NCBI GenBank assembly: GCA_041563675.1
Contig: JBFGRM010000050.1
Coordinates: forward strand, 1 to 12,691
Length of the DNA stretch: 12,691 nt
Origin: JBFGRM01 sp041563675
GTDB taxonomy: Bacteria; Nitrospirota; Nitrospiria; Nitrospirales; Nitrospiraceae
Direction of reading: 5' to 3'
The notes under the pieces: generated by a model
Told to the model about the DNA's origin: nothing
What the model saw: only the letters and a program-made list of their open reading frames with translations
Database searches by the model: none
Program-made: the position numbers and the translations under genes
Part shown: positions 6,821 to 11,722 of the stretch, in pieces
Position numbering within the stretch: position 1 is the first letter of the stretch
Layout of the letters: every line of letters starts with the position of its first letter

Positions 6821-7171
6821 TCACATGGGGACCCGCGTCCATTCCCCGGTCAGGGTGCGGACGGTCGTGGAGAAGGTGAGGCTCCGGAGACGGGTTTGCG
6901 TGCCCGGATCGAGCCGGATGAACTCGAGTCCCGCTTTCCGGCCCTCGGACCAGCGCACCGCCGCCAGATCGATTTCGAGCAGCCCCTGGTGATCGGGCAC
7001 ATCGAGGCGGAGGGAGAGGTACGCGTTGATGGGAAACTCGCGGACGGTCCCGGTCTCGAGCACACATCCCGAAACAGACAGGTCGGAAACCCGAGCCTGA
7101 CCGGCGATGTCCTCACCCGAGAACGCAACGGAGCCGGAGACGGGGATTCGGGGAGATCTTCGTTGCTTCAT
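6821..7171 (-). CDS. Single-domain PilZ protein (predicted c-di-GMP receptor)
   Basis: The 116-residue product is a stand-alone PilZ domain. Both c-di-GMP contact motifs are intact: RxxxR as RRSPR (residues 4-8) and DxSxxG as DLSVSG (30-35). The usual ending, GRKAGLEFIRLDPGTQTRL, is at 77-95. Such proteins bind cyclic di-GMP and act on motility, exopolysaccharide or other partners, but the target cannot be told from sequence. ATG 7171 is chosen because AGGAGG lies upstream (7189-7184, 12 nt away) and because the RxxxR motif should be near the N-terminus. The frame extends further upstream but without PilZ character. It lies 70 bp downstream of another minus-strand gene and may be co-transcribed with it. 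It converges with modC. Confidence 0.9.
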   Translation of the reverse strand: MKQRRSPRIPVSGSVAFSGEDIAGQARVSDLSVSGCVLETGTVREFPINAYLSLRLDVPDHQGLLEIDLAAVRWSEGRKAGLEFIRLDPGTQTRLRSLTFSTTVRTLTGEWTRVPM

Positions 7172-7241
7172 CTTGTCTGGCGGCCTCCTGGCTGAGTCGC
7201 TCGCGCGTCCTTGGACCGGGTTGTCGCGCTGTCGTGCCGGG

Positions 7242-7625
7242 CTAGGCGCGAAGGCGGAGCCCCGCCGCCCGTAAACGAATGGCCTGCGCGTGGTCGGCGC
7301 GATCGGTCGATTCGTAGACGGCGGCGAGCTGCTCGGCCAACTGCAATGTGTGGTCTCGAAGCTGGCTGACTTGCCCATCCACCGAGCGTTCGGCCCCGCG
7401 CAATCTCGCTTCCACAGTCTCTGCGCCGGCCTCCAATCCCATGATCAGTCGCGTCCATCGCGTCACGGTCACATCCCGAAACGCCGGTGGCTCGGGCAAC
7501 CGGACGCCGGCTTCACCCGACCGTGCCGCCATCTCAAGCCAGGACAGGAAGCGAGCGAGCTCCCTGACATCCAGATCGACTCCCGGAATGGTTGGTCTCT
7601 GCACGGAGCTGGAACCGCCGGCCAT
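7242..7625 (-). CDS. Small helical protein of unknown function
   Basis: I do not recognise this 127-residue protein. ATG 7625 is chosen because GAGAAGG lies 5 nt upstream; an earlier in-frame ATG at 7694 has no such site and would lie upstream of the inverted repeat at 7655-7679. The first 25 residues are polar and Pro/Ser-rich. The rest is predicted helical: LARFLSWLEMAARSGEAG (about 25-42), then RWTRLIMGLEAGAETVEARL and a long amphipathic stretch to about 120 with heptad-like Leu/Ala spacing. There are no Cys residues, signal peptide or membrane segment. It precedes the PilZ gene on the same strand, so it may be a partner or simply share the transcript. Confidence 0.65.
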   Translation of the reverse strand: MAGGSSSVQRPTIPGVDLDVRELARFLSWLEMAARSGEAGVRLPEPPAFRDVTVTRWTRLIMGLEAGAETVEARLRGAERSVDGQVSQLRDHTLQLAEQLAAVYESTDRADHAQAIRLRAAGLRLRA

Positions 7626-7654
7626 GGACACCTTCTCACCCCGTCGTTCGGGGA

Positions 7655-7679
7655 GATATACATACGAGCTCTGTATATC
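7655..7679. promoter_or_regulatory. Inverted repeat upstream of the small helical gene
   Basis: GATATACA (7655-7662) and TGTATATC (7672-7679) are perfect 8-bp inverted arms around a 9-bp centre. The AT-rich repeat stands out in GC-rich surroundings, 30 bp before ATG 7625. It could be an operator or a 5' leader hairpin. No convincing promoter pair lines up with it. The rest of 7626-7793 shows only a weak inverted repeat (CACCAC 7723-7728 with GTGGTG 7747-7752). Confidence 0.35.
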
Positions 7680-7793
7680 CGGTTTCAAGCCCACCTGAAC
7701 ATCCCTCCGAGGGCGGCTGCGGCACCACCTCTGAGGGGATGCTGCCGTGGTGTATTTACATCGAGATAACAGGCACTTGTAAGTCTAAGAGGG

Positions 7794-7808
7794 GACGGCC
7801 TTGCCGTC
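7794..7808 (-). terminator. Weak intrinsic terminator candidate after the repeat protein gene
   Basis: GACGGC (7794-7799) pairs with GCCGTC (7803-7808) over a 3-nt loop, 36 nt beyond the stop of the gene ending at 7844. On the minus strand the stem is followed by CCCTCTTAG, only mildly U-rich, so termination would be weak or factor-assisted. Confidence 0.35.
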
Positions 7809-7843
7809 TGGGGCGAGGATCGGCTGCTGGCCGGCCAATCGGG

Positions 7844-9571
7844 TTACTGGGAAGGCAGGTCGGGGCTGGCGAGAAAGATCCCTTCGGTGCCGTTCTCTAG
7901 ACGGGCGTAAAAGGCGATCTGGCCGGCGTCGTTAAACCCAAGCCCATGGGCGAAGCCCAGGTCCGTTACTTCTGAGCCCAGCAAGCTGTCGCCCGTCAGG
8001 AGCACCTTGTCCCGCTCGGCGTCCGGGCCGGTGTAAATGCCTCGATGGCCCGAGTCCAGGCGCGCGACAAAGGCGGCTTGACCCGCATTGTTCAGCGTCG
8101 GGTTGCCGAGCGCGTCAAATGGCCCGGACGTATCCGCGATCCTCACCAGGGGGCCGCCGTTCCCGGCAAACAGACCCTGGAGACCGCCCGCGGTGGGCGG
8201 ACAGTCGGGATGCGTGTCCCCGAGGCAGGCTCGGAAGGCGATCGTGCCGCGATCGTTGATCGAGGGACCGCGCAGCGCGGTGAATGGGCCGGTGGTATCC
8301 GCGATTGTTTTTGGAGCCGGCCCCCGTAGCCAGGCGTAGATTCCCGTTTCGCCTGAGTCGAGCCGTGCACCGAAGGCCACGGTTCCTTTGTCGTTCATCG
8401 AGGGGCGACCCACAAATCCGTCGAACGCGCCATCCGTGTGGGCGATGGCGCCGACGGTTCCGTTCTTCGCGATGAAGACGCCGCCGCCCTGACCGTCCAG
8501 GCCAGCCACGAAGGCCACAGCCCCTGAGGCGTTCACCGTGGGATTTCCAAAGGTGTGAAACGGTCCCTGGGTATCCGCCACCGACGTCAGGGACGAGTTC
8601 TTTCTCATAAAAATACCCTCGGACCCGCCGCGTAACGTGCCGCGCCATACGACAGCTCCGCTCGCGTTCAAGGAGGGAAACGAATCGAGCCGGTCAAATC
8701 CCGCAAACGCTGGCCCGCTCTCGGCGACTGTGGACAGGGAGCCCCCCGTGCTGGAGAAAATACCCTCGCTTCCCGTGTCCATCTCCGCGCGAAACACGAC
8801 CGTGCCGGCATTGCTCAACGCGATCAGGCCCGGTCGCGGAAAGCTGCGCAGAGCCCCCCCCGCATCCACGATCTTAGTGAACGTATAACTGGTCGCCGTC
8901 TGGTCGGGAACAGGACTGACGACGATACGCGCAGCCAGCCCTTGCCCCGGCGCCTCGGTCCCCTGCCAGGGGCCGAGATTGGACCGGGTGGCGACGAACG
9001 CCGGCAGGCCACCGGCCATGCGGGATGCGGCCCACCAGCTCAAGGTGGCGTCGGCGTCGGACTTGCTGGCCGAGATCGCCAACCAATATTGCACGCCGGG
9101 TCGGAGCGCTGGCCCGTGGCTCAAGTCGAGATGGGTAATCGCAGTCGGGCCGGGTTGGCCGTCCTGCTCGTCGAGCCTGGGGACACGAAGGGTCAGGCGT
9201 TCATGAACAAGCGATTCGTGAGGAAGGTCTGGCGTGGACAGGCTGGGGTGGCTGCCGAGAATGCGAACCTCCACCTCCGAGCTTCCTGACGCCACCGTGA
9301 TGGCGAGGTCGATCGCATGGAGATGGTAATTCTGTGACGGGGGAACCGTGAACGGCACGGCGAGATCGACGTCGTCACGGACGCCGGCCGCAGTCGAGTT
9401 GCCGAAGACAGCGGAGGTCGTCGTGTCGAAGCTCGACGCCGCGCCGAATCCGTCGTAGATCACCCTTGGCTCGTCGCAGGAGGCAGCGGGCGGCGAGAGC
9501 AGAAGAGGAGCCAGGGAGAAGAGCGGCACAATCAGCGCGGTAACCGGGGTCATCCTCATGGTGGCGTGCAT
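7844..9571 (-). CDS. Exported choice-of-anchor / NxxGxxAF tandem-repeat protein, seven repeats
   Basis: This 575-residue product (from ATG 9571) has a signal peptide with hydrophobic core LIVPLFSLAPLLL, ending PPAASC. The Cys could be a lipoprotein Cys, though AASC is a poor lipobox. An all-beta region follows (about 35-235) starting VIYDGFGAASSFDTTTSAVFG, like choice-of-anchor R domains. From about 238 to the end come seven repeats of 45-55 residues, each with an NxxGxxAF-type core: NAGTVVF, NASGAVVW, NASGAVAF, NDKGTVAF, NDRGTIAF, NNAGQAAF and NDAGQIAF. Most repeats also carry GIF/GIY and IADTxGPF. This is the known NxxGxxAF tandem-repeat family, and seven copies suggest a seven-bladed beta-propeller. 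Repeat 5 has an insertion with a Cys pair (CLGDTHPDC). No C-terminal sorting anchor is seen. Starts at 9559, 9553 and 9592 are possible; Shine-Dalgarno evidence is poor for all. Function unknown; extracytoplasmic binding or recognition is a guess. Confidence 0.85.
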   Translation of the reverse strand: MHATMRMTPVTALIVPLFSLAPLLLSPPAASCDEPRVIYDGFGAASSFDTTTSAVFGNSTAAGVRDDVDLAVPFTVPPSQNYHLHAIDLAITVASGSSEVEVRILGSHPSLSTPDLPHESLVHERLTLRVPRLDEQDGQPGPTAITHLDLSHGPALRPGVQYWLAISASKSDADATLSWWAASRMAGGLPAFVATRSNLGPWQGTEAPGQGLAARIVVSPVPDQTATSYTFTKIVDAGGALRSFPRPGLIALSNAGTVVFRAEMDTGSEGIFSSTGGSLSTVAESGPAFAGFDRLDSFPSLNASGAVVWRGTLRGGSEGIFMRKNSSLTSVADTQGPFHTFGNPTVNASGAVAFVAGLDGQGGGVFIAKNGTVGAIAHTDGAFDGFVGRPSMNDKGTVAFGARLDSGETGIYAWLRGPAPKTIADTTGPFTALRGPSINDRGTIAFRACLGDTHPDCPPTAGGLQGLFAGNGGPLVRIADTSGPFDALGNPTLNNAGQAAFVARLDSGHRGIYTGPDAERDKVLLTGDSLLGSEVTDLGFAHGLGFNDAGQIAFYARLENGTEGIFLASPDLPSQ

Positions 9572-9833
9572 CCATCCTGCCGGGGGAACCATCTGAACAG
9601 GCCGGTTTTCCAAGCTTAGCAAGATTCACGTCCCAGGCAAGCCCCGGACGGCTCGATGAGGTTCAGAGGGGAAAAAGGGCGGGCGCAGAGCGGCGGGGGG
9701 ACGCTGGCCGTCTCAAGGTGACGAAATCTGGCTGGGTTGAAAACAAGACTGGCGTGTCAAAGGGCCACGCGACGAGTGTGCACGATCCTTTCGAACACCT
9801 TTTCACAGGGAAAACTGTACGAAGAAACACGCA
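9572..9833. other. Intergenic region with a weak minus-strand promoter
   Basis: No protein gene is convincing here. On the minus strand TTGCCT (9640-9635), 16 bp, then TAAGCT (9618-9613) preceded by TGC (extended -10 style) could start transcription near 9606 for the repeat-protein gene. The rest, 9645-9833, is unremarkable apart from AAACAC (9825-9830), whose inverted copy GTGTTT (9853-9858) overlaps the promoter of the structured RNA. Confidence 0.35.
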
Positions 9834-9861
9834 TTGTAGATCAACGGTCGCTGTGTTTAAT
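9834..9861 (+). promoter_or_regulatory. Predicted promoter of the three-way-junction RNA
   Basis: TTGTAG (9834-9839, 3 of 6) and TTTAAT (9856-9861, 5 of 6) are separated by 16 bp. Counting 7 nt past the -10 box gives a start at G9868, exactly the second base pair of the closing stem of the downstream RNA fold. Arms AAACAC (9825-9830) and GTGTTT (9853-9858) flank the promoter core and might be an operator. Confidence 0.5.
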
Positions 9862-9867
9862 TATTCC

Positions 9868-9961
9868 GGGTGGAGGTGCTCACCTCAGTTGTGCCCTGAG
9901 GTGACTAGATGTCTCCCATCCTCCTGGGGGGACATCCCTCCACCCGCTTCCTCATTTTTTT
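9868..9961 (+). ncRNA. Candidate small structured RNA with a three-way junction
   Basis: The segment folds into a clean three-way junction by hand. P1 pairs 9867-9876 with 9937-9946 (10 bp; the outermost pair falls one base before the predicted start). P2 pairs 9881-9888 with 9896-9903 (8 bp, loop TTGTGCC). P3 pairs 9908-9917 with 9927-9936 (10 bp including one G-T; loop ATCCTCCTG). Junction strands are TGCT and ACTA, with none between P3 and P1. A T7 tract (9955-9961) follows 8 nt later, and a promoter upstream predicts a start at 9868. RNA length would be about 90-94 nt. The P3 loop holds UCCUCCU, an anti-Shine-Dalgarno-like sequence suited to pairing with mRNA ribosome-binding sites. I do not recognise it as TPP, purine, cobalamin or other common riboswitches, SRP RNA or hammerhead. 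The weak point is the gap between P1 and the U-tract. Confidence 0.55.
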
Positions 9962-10187
9962 ATCGTGTGATACATAAACACTATCATCGCAGGCTTCGTC
10001 GATCGCGCTGAGACCCACCACGTATTATCCTCAGTAAGCGTTCCAATCTGTCACGAACACTGTGCGTTCGCGCAAGCTTCCCCCTTCGCTCAAGGTGGGC
10101 GGATAAATCGGGGACTGGTGGTCGGACAGGCCGGCGCCCCAGCCTACGCCAAATCTCGATTGGGTTGGCTAACTGTCAGGTGAGAAG
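9962..10187. other. Intergenic region without recognised genes
   Basis: This stretch lies between the U-tract of the candidate RNA and the palindromic element beside the tRNA. I see only a short TGATA (9968-9972)/TATCA pair and GC-rich partial inverted segments. A stretch near 10090-10100 (AAGGTGGGCGG) resembles one arm of the palindrome at 10209-10225, perhaps a decayed copy. No coding frame is convincing. Confidence 0.4.
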
Positions 10188-10234
10188 TCGGCTGGCCTGC
10201 CAGCCGAAGCCCACCGAAGGTGGGCGAAGGCTGG
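10188..10234. repeat. Nested palindromic (REP-like) element abutting the tRNA 3' end
   Basis: The core is a symmetric nested hairpin: CCAGCC (10200-10205), GAA, GCCCACC (10209-10215), GAA loop, GGTGGGC (10219-10225), GAA, GGCTGG (10229-10234). The three GAA spacers are identical. The outer left arm can instead pair with an upstream copy: 10188-10196 pairs with 10199-10207 over 9 bp with loop CT. Two exclusive folds are therefore possible. The last three bases (10232-10234) are the CCA end of the minus-strand tRNA gene. No T-tract follows on the tRNA strand, so it does not look like a standard intrinsic terminator. A repetitive extragenic palindrome or tRNA 3'-processing or termination signal is more likely. 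Confidence 0.65.
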
Positions 10235-10307
10235 TGGCGGTGGAGGGTTTCGAACCCCCGGCCCGCGGCTTATGAGTCCGCTGCTCTACCACCTGAGCTA
10301 CACCGCC
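10232..10307 (-). tRNA. tRNA-Met (anticodon CAT), elongator type
   Basis: The 76-nt cloverleaf is complete with encoded CCA. The acceptor stem GGCGGTG (10307-10301) pairs perfectly with CACCGCC (10242-10236), discriminator A. The D-arm is GCTC/GAGC, the T-arm has loop TTCGAAA, and the anticodon loop CTCATAA carries CAT (10274-10272). The first acceptor pair is G-C, so it is not an initiator tRNA. Elongator Met is favoured, but a CAT anticodon could also be the lysidine-modified tRNA-Ile2. The innermost anticodon-stem pair (31-39) is A-G, a mismatch; the other four pairs are canonical. Confidence 0.95.
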
Positions 10308-10316
10308 ACAAAACGC

Positions 10317-10345
10317 ACCTTACCCAGTTGATGGAAGGGAGTCAA
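10317..10345 (-). promoter_or_regulatory. Predicted promoter of the tRNA gene
   Basis: TTGACT (10345-10340, 5 of 6) and TAAGGT (10322-10317, 3 of 6) are 17 bp apart on the minus strand. The tRNA 5' end at 10307 lies 9 nt beyond the -10 box, so the primary transcript would have a leader of only a few nucleotides. Confidence 0.55.
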
Positions 10346-10434
10346 GTCGGGCCCGGCCCAGACGCGCGGCGCTCAACGATGCGGGGAAATAGTTGCGCGC
10401 GGCGACCTCGTCCTTACGGAAACGCGGAAATGTT

Positions 10435-10462
10435 TTGACGCTCGGGCTGATCGGGCTACGAT
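10435..10462 (+). promoter_or_regulatory. Predicted promoter of the coiled-coil protein gene
   Basis: TTGACG (10435-10440, 5 of 6) and TACGAT (10457-10462, 4 of 6) are 16 bp apart. The start would be near 10469, leaving a GC-rich, strongly structured leader of about 120 nt before ATG 10589. Confidence 0.5.
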
Positions 10463-10497
10463 GGACGTCGGGTGACGTGGTTGCCCGGCGGGCCGCC

Positions 10498-10550
10498 GAG
10501 GGGGATGCCCTCCCTGCCATGTGGCCCGGAGGGAGCCGACATGTGTCGGC
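10498..10550 (+). promoter_or_regulatory. Structured 5' leader with alternative hairpins
   Basis: CCCTCC (10508-10513) pairs with GGAGGG (10528-10533), enclosing GCCA/TGGC (10516-10519 with 10522-10525). The same CCCTC can instead pair with GAGGG at 10498-10502. A separate perfect hairpin, GCCGACA/TGTCGGC (10535-10541 with 10544-10550), follows. Exclusive pairings in a leader can be regulatory, but no known riboswitch class is recognised. Confidence 0.35.
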
Positions 10551-10588
10551 ACCAGCTTACAACTTCCCAAAGTGAAAGAGTGGCTATC

Positions 10589-11146
10589 ATGAACCAAGAA
10601 GACACCGCGGCGCTGGACGAGTATCGGAACCTGTTGCAGAAGACGGAGAACAACAGGAAAAAGATTCAGGAGGTCAAAGCTCAGATTCGCGGACAGATGG
10701 ACCGGTTGGCCTCCCTCGAGGGAGCTGCGAGGGGGTCACGGGATCAGTATCACCGGGTGCTGAAGCAGGACGCCTCACCAAGCGGTGAAGGCGGCTCCGT
10801 CGCGGAGGCCAAGCGAACGTTCGCCAGCACAGAGGCGGACCTGGCTGAAGCGCGCGCGATTCTCGAAAGCCTCGAAGCCGAGCTGCCCAAACTGGAGGGG
10901 TCGATACCACACCACACGGAAGTGGAGAGCGCGCGACGCGCCGCCTGGCTGGCGATCTCGCGTGATGTGCAGGCCCGGATTGCGAGGGACACCCACGACG
11001 TTGTGGCCCAAGCCTACGCGGCATTGCTCCAGCATAGTCCGGAGGCAACGTTCCAGATGGTCCTGACCGCGATTTTTTCCTCCGCTCCCTCCAGGCAGGA
11101 ATGTGGTCAATTGGTCGAGCGGCTGGCAAAAGAGTACAATCTCTGA
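10589..11146 (+). CDS. Coiled-coil protein of unknown function
   Basis: I do not recognise this 185-residue protein. It is highly charged and helical. One coiled coil spans about 8-45 (LDEYRNLLQKTENNRKK onward), and a second about 70-104 (VAEAKRTFASTEADLAEARA onward) after a Ser/Gly-rich break. A helical C-terminal part follows with EVESARRAAWLAISRD at 111-126. There is no signal peptide or membrane segment, so it is probably cytoplasmic. ATG 10589 is chosen because the coiled coil starts right after it. GAAAGAG 8 nt upstream is a modest ribosome-binding site. The frame is open to GTG 10472, but those residues are Pro/Gly-rich and coincide with the structured leader. It converges with the OB-fold gene. 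The 70-bp gap holds no clear terminator. Confidence 0.75.
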   Translation: MNQEDTAALDEYRNLLQKTENNRKKIQEVKAQIRGQMDRLASLEGAARGSRDQYHRVLKQDASPSGEGGSVAEAKRTFASTEADLAEARAILESLEAELPKLEGSIPHHTEVESARRAAWLAISRDVQARIARDTHDVVAQAYAALLQHSPEATFQMVLTAIFSSAPSRQECGQLVERLAKEYNL

Positions 11147-11216
11147 CGTCCCCGGGTGCCTGGTGCGTCCAGATGGTTGAGTAGGAGGAGCGGCCCCCGC
11201 GGACTGACCTGTGGGT

Positions 11217-11654
11217 CTATCCGACGAGATCCGGATGGATGCGCTCGAGTGAGCGAATAAGGTCGGCTTTGATCTGATTGTATCTGTTGCCGCGTCCTGC
11301 CCCGCGCAGTCGATGAAAGACGCCTTCCACCACGATGTGCTCGCCCTCGTGAACTGACGCGCGACCCACGCCGAAGACCCTGACGAGGCTCTCGCCTTCC
11401 TTCAAAAGAAATCCGTACACGCGCTTGCCCGCACGGTCCTGGGCGGTACGCAGGTTGGTCACTTGTCCGGTGACGGCGACCATCTGCCGGTCGTACTGCT
11501 CCGGGTTGGAAACGAGCTCGGTCAGCTCTAGCATGCCTCCGGCACCGGCGAACGTCGGCGCGAGGCAGAAAAGGAATAGGACACCCGCGATCCATGGGGC
11601 GGCCCGACCAGCCGGCGCGCAGGTCGCGTCTCGTTCGATCGTGCGGGAAGTCAT
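11217..11654 (-). CDS. Small secreted OB-fold-like protein
   Basis: The 145-residue product has a basic N-terminus and a hydrophobic segment (about 20-35, WIAGVLFLFCLAPTFAGAG) that looks like a signal peptide. The mature part reads as a small five-strand OB-fold: ELVSNPEQYDRQMVAVTGQV (about 46-65), a turn, VYGFLLKEGESLVRVFG, EGEHIVVEGVFHRL, then a basic stretch RGAGRGNRYNQIKADLI. The pattern resembles short exported OB-fold (tRNA_anti-like or BOF-like) proteins. The ligand is unknown. ATG 11654 has no Shine-Dalgarno; a promoter-like pair ends 9 nt upstream, so translation may be leaderless. The frame is open upstream to 11987, but that part overlaps the neighbouring gene antisense to its coding frame sense and lacks protein character. 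The only later Met lies beyond the signal peptide. Confidence 0.75.
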   Translation of the reverse strand: MTSRTIERDATCAPAGRAAPWIAGVLFLFCLAPTFAGAGGMLELTELVSNPEQYDRQMVAVTGQVTNLRTAQDRAGKRVYGFLLKEGESLVRVFGVGRASVHEGEHIVVEGVFHRLRGAGRGNRYNQIKADLIRSLERIHPDLVG

Positions 11655-11662
11655 TGGGATTG

Positions 11663-11690
11663 AGTATACCGCGTCGGCGAGAAACGTGAA
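11663..11690 (-). promoter_or_regulatory. Predicted promoter directly before the OB-fold gene
   Basis: TTCACG (11690-11685, 4 of 6) and TATACT (11668-11663, 5 of 6) are 16 bp apart on the minus strand. The predicted start falls at about 11656, two nucleotides before the ATG at 11654, so the transcript would be leaderless or nearly so. Confidence 0.5.
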
Positions 11691-11722
11691 CCCGACGAAG
11701 GAGTGCCCACCAAAGTGGCCCG

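Noticed and set aside
9868..9961. Hammerhead ribozyme or TPP riboswitch reading of the three-way junction
   Set aside because: The junction lacks the CUGANGA/GAA core of hammerheads, and the conserved TPP motifs are absent.
9718..10011. Plus-strand frame of 97 codons
   Set aside because: It spans the promoter, three-way junction and U-tract of the candidate RNA and has no protein-like pattern or ribosome-binding site.
10200..10234. CRISPR repeat or standard intrinsic terminator
   Set aside because: There is no repeat-spacer periodicity and no T-tract follows the hairpins on either strand.
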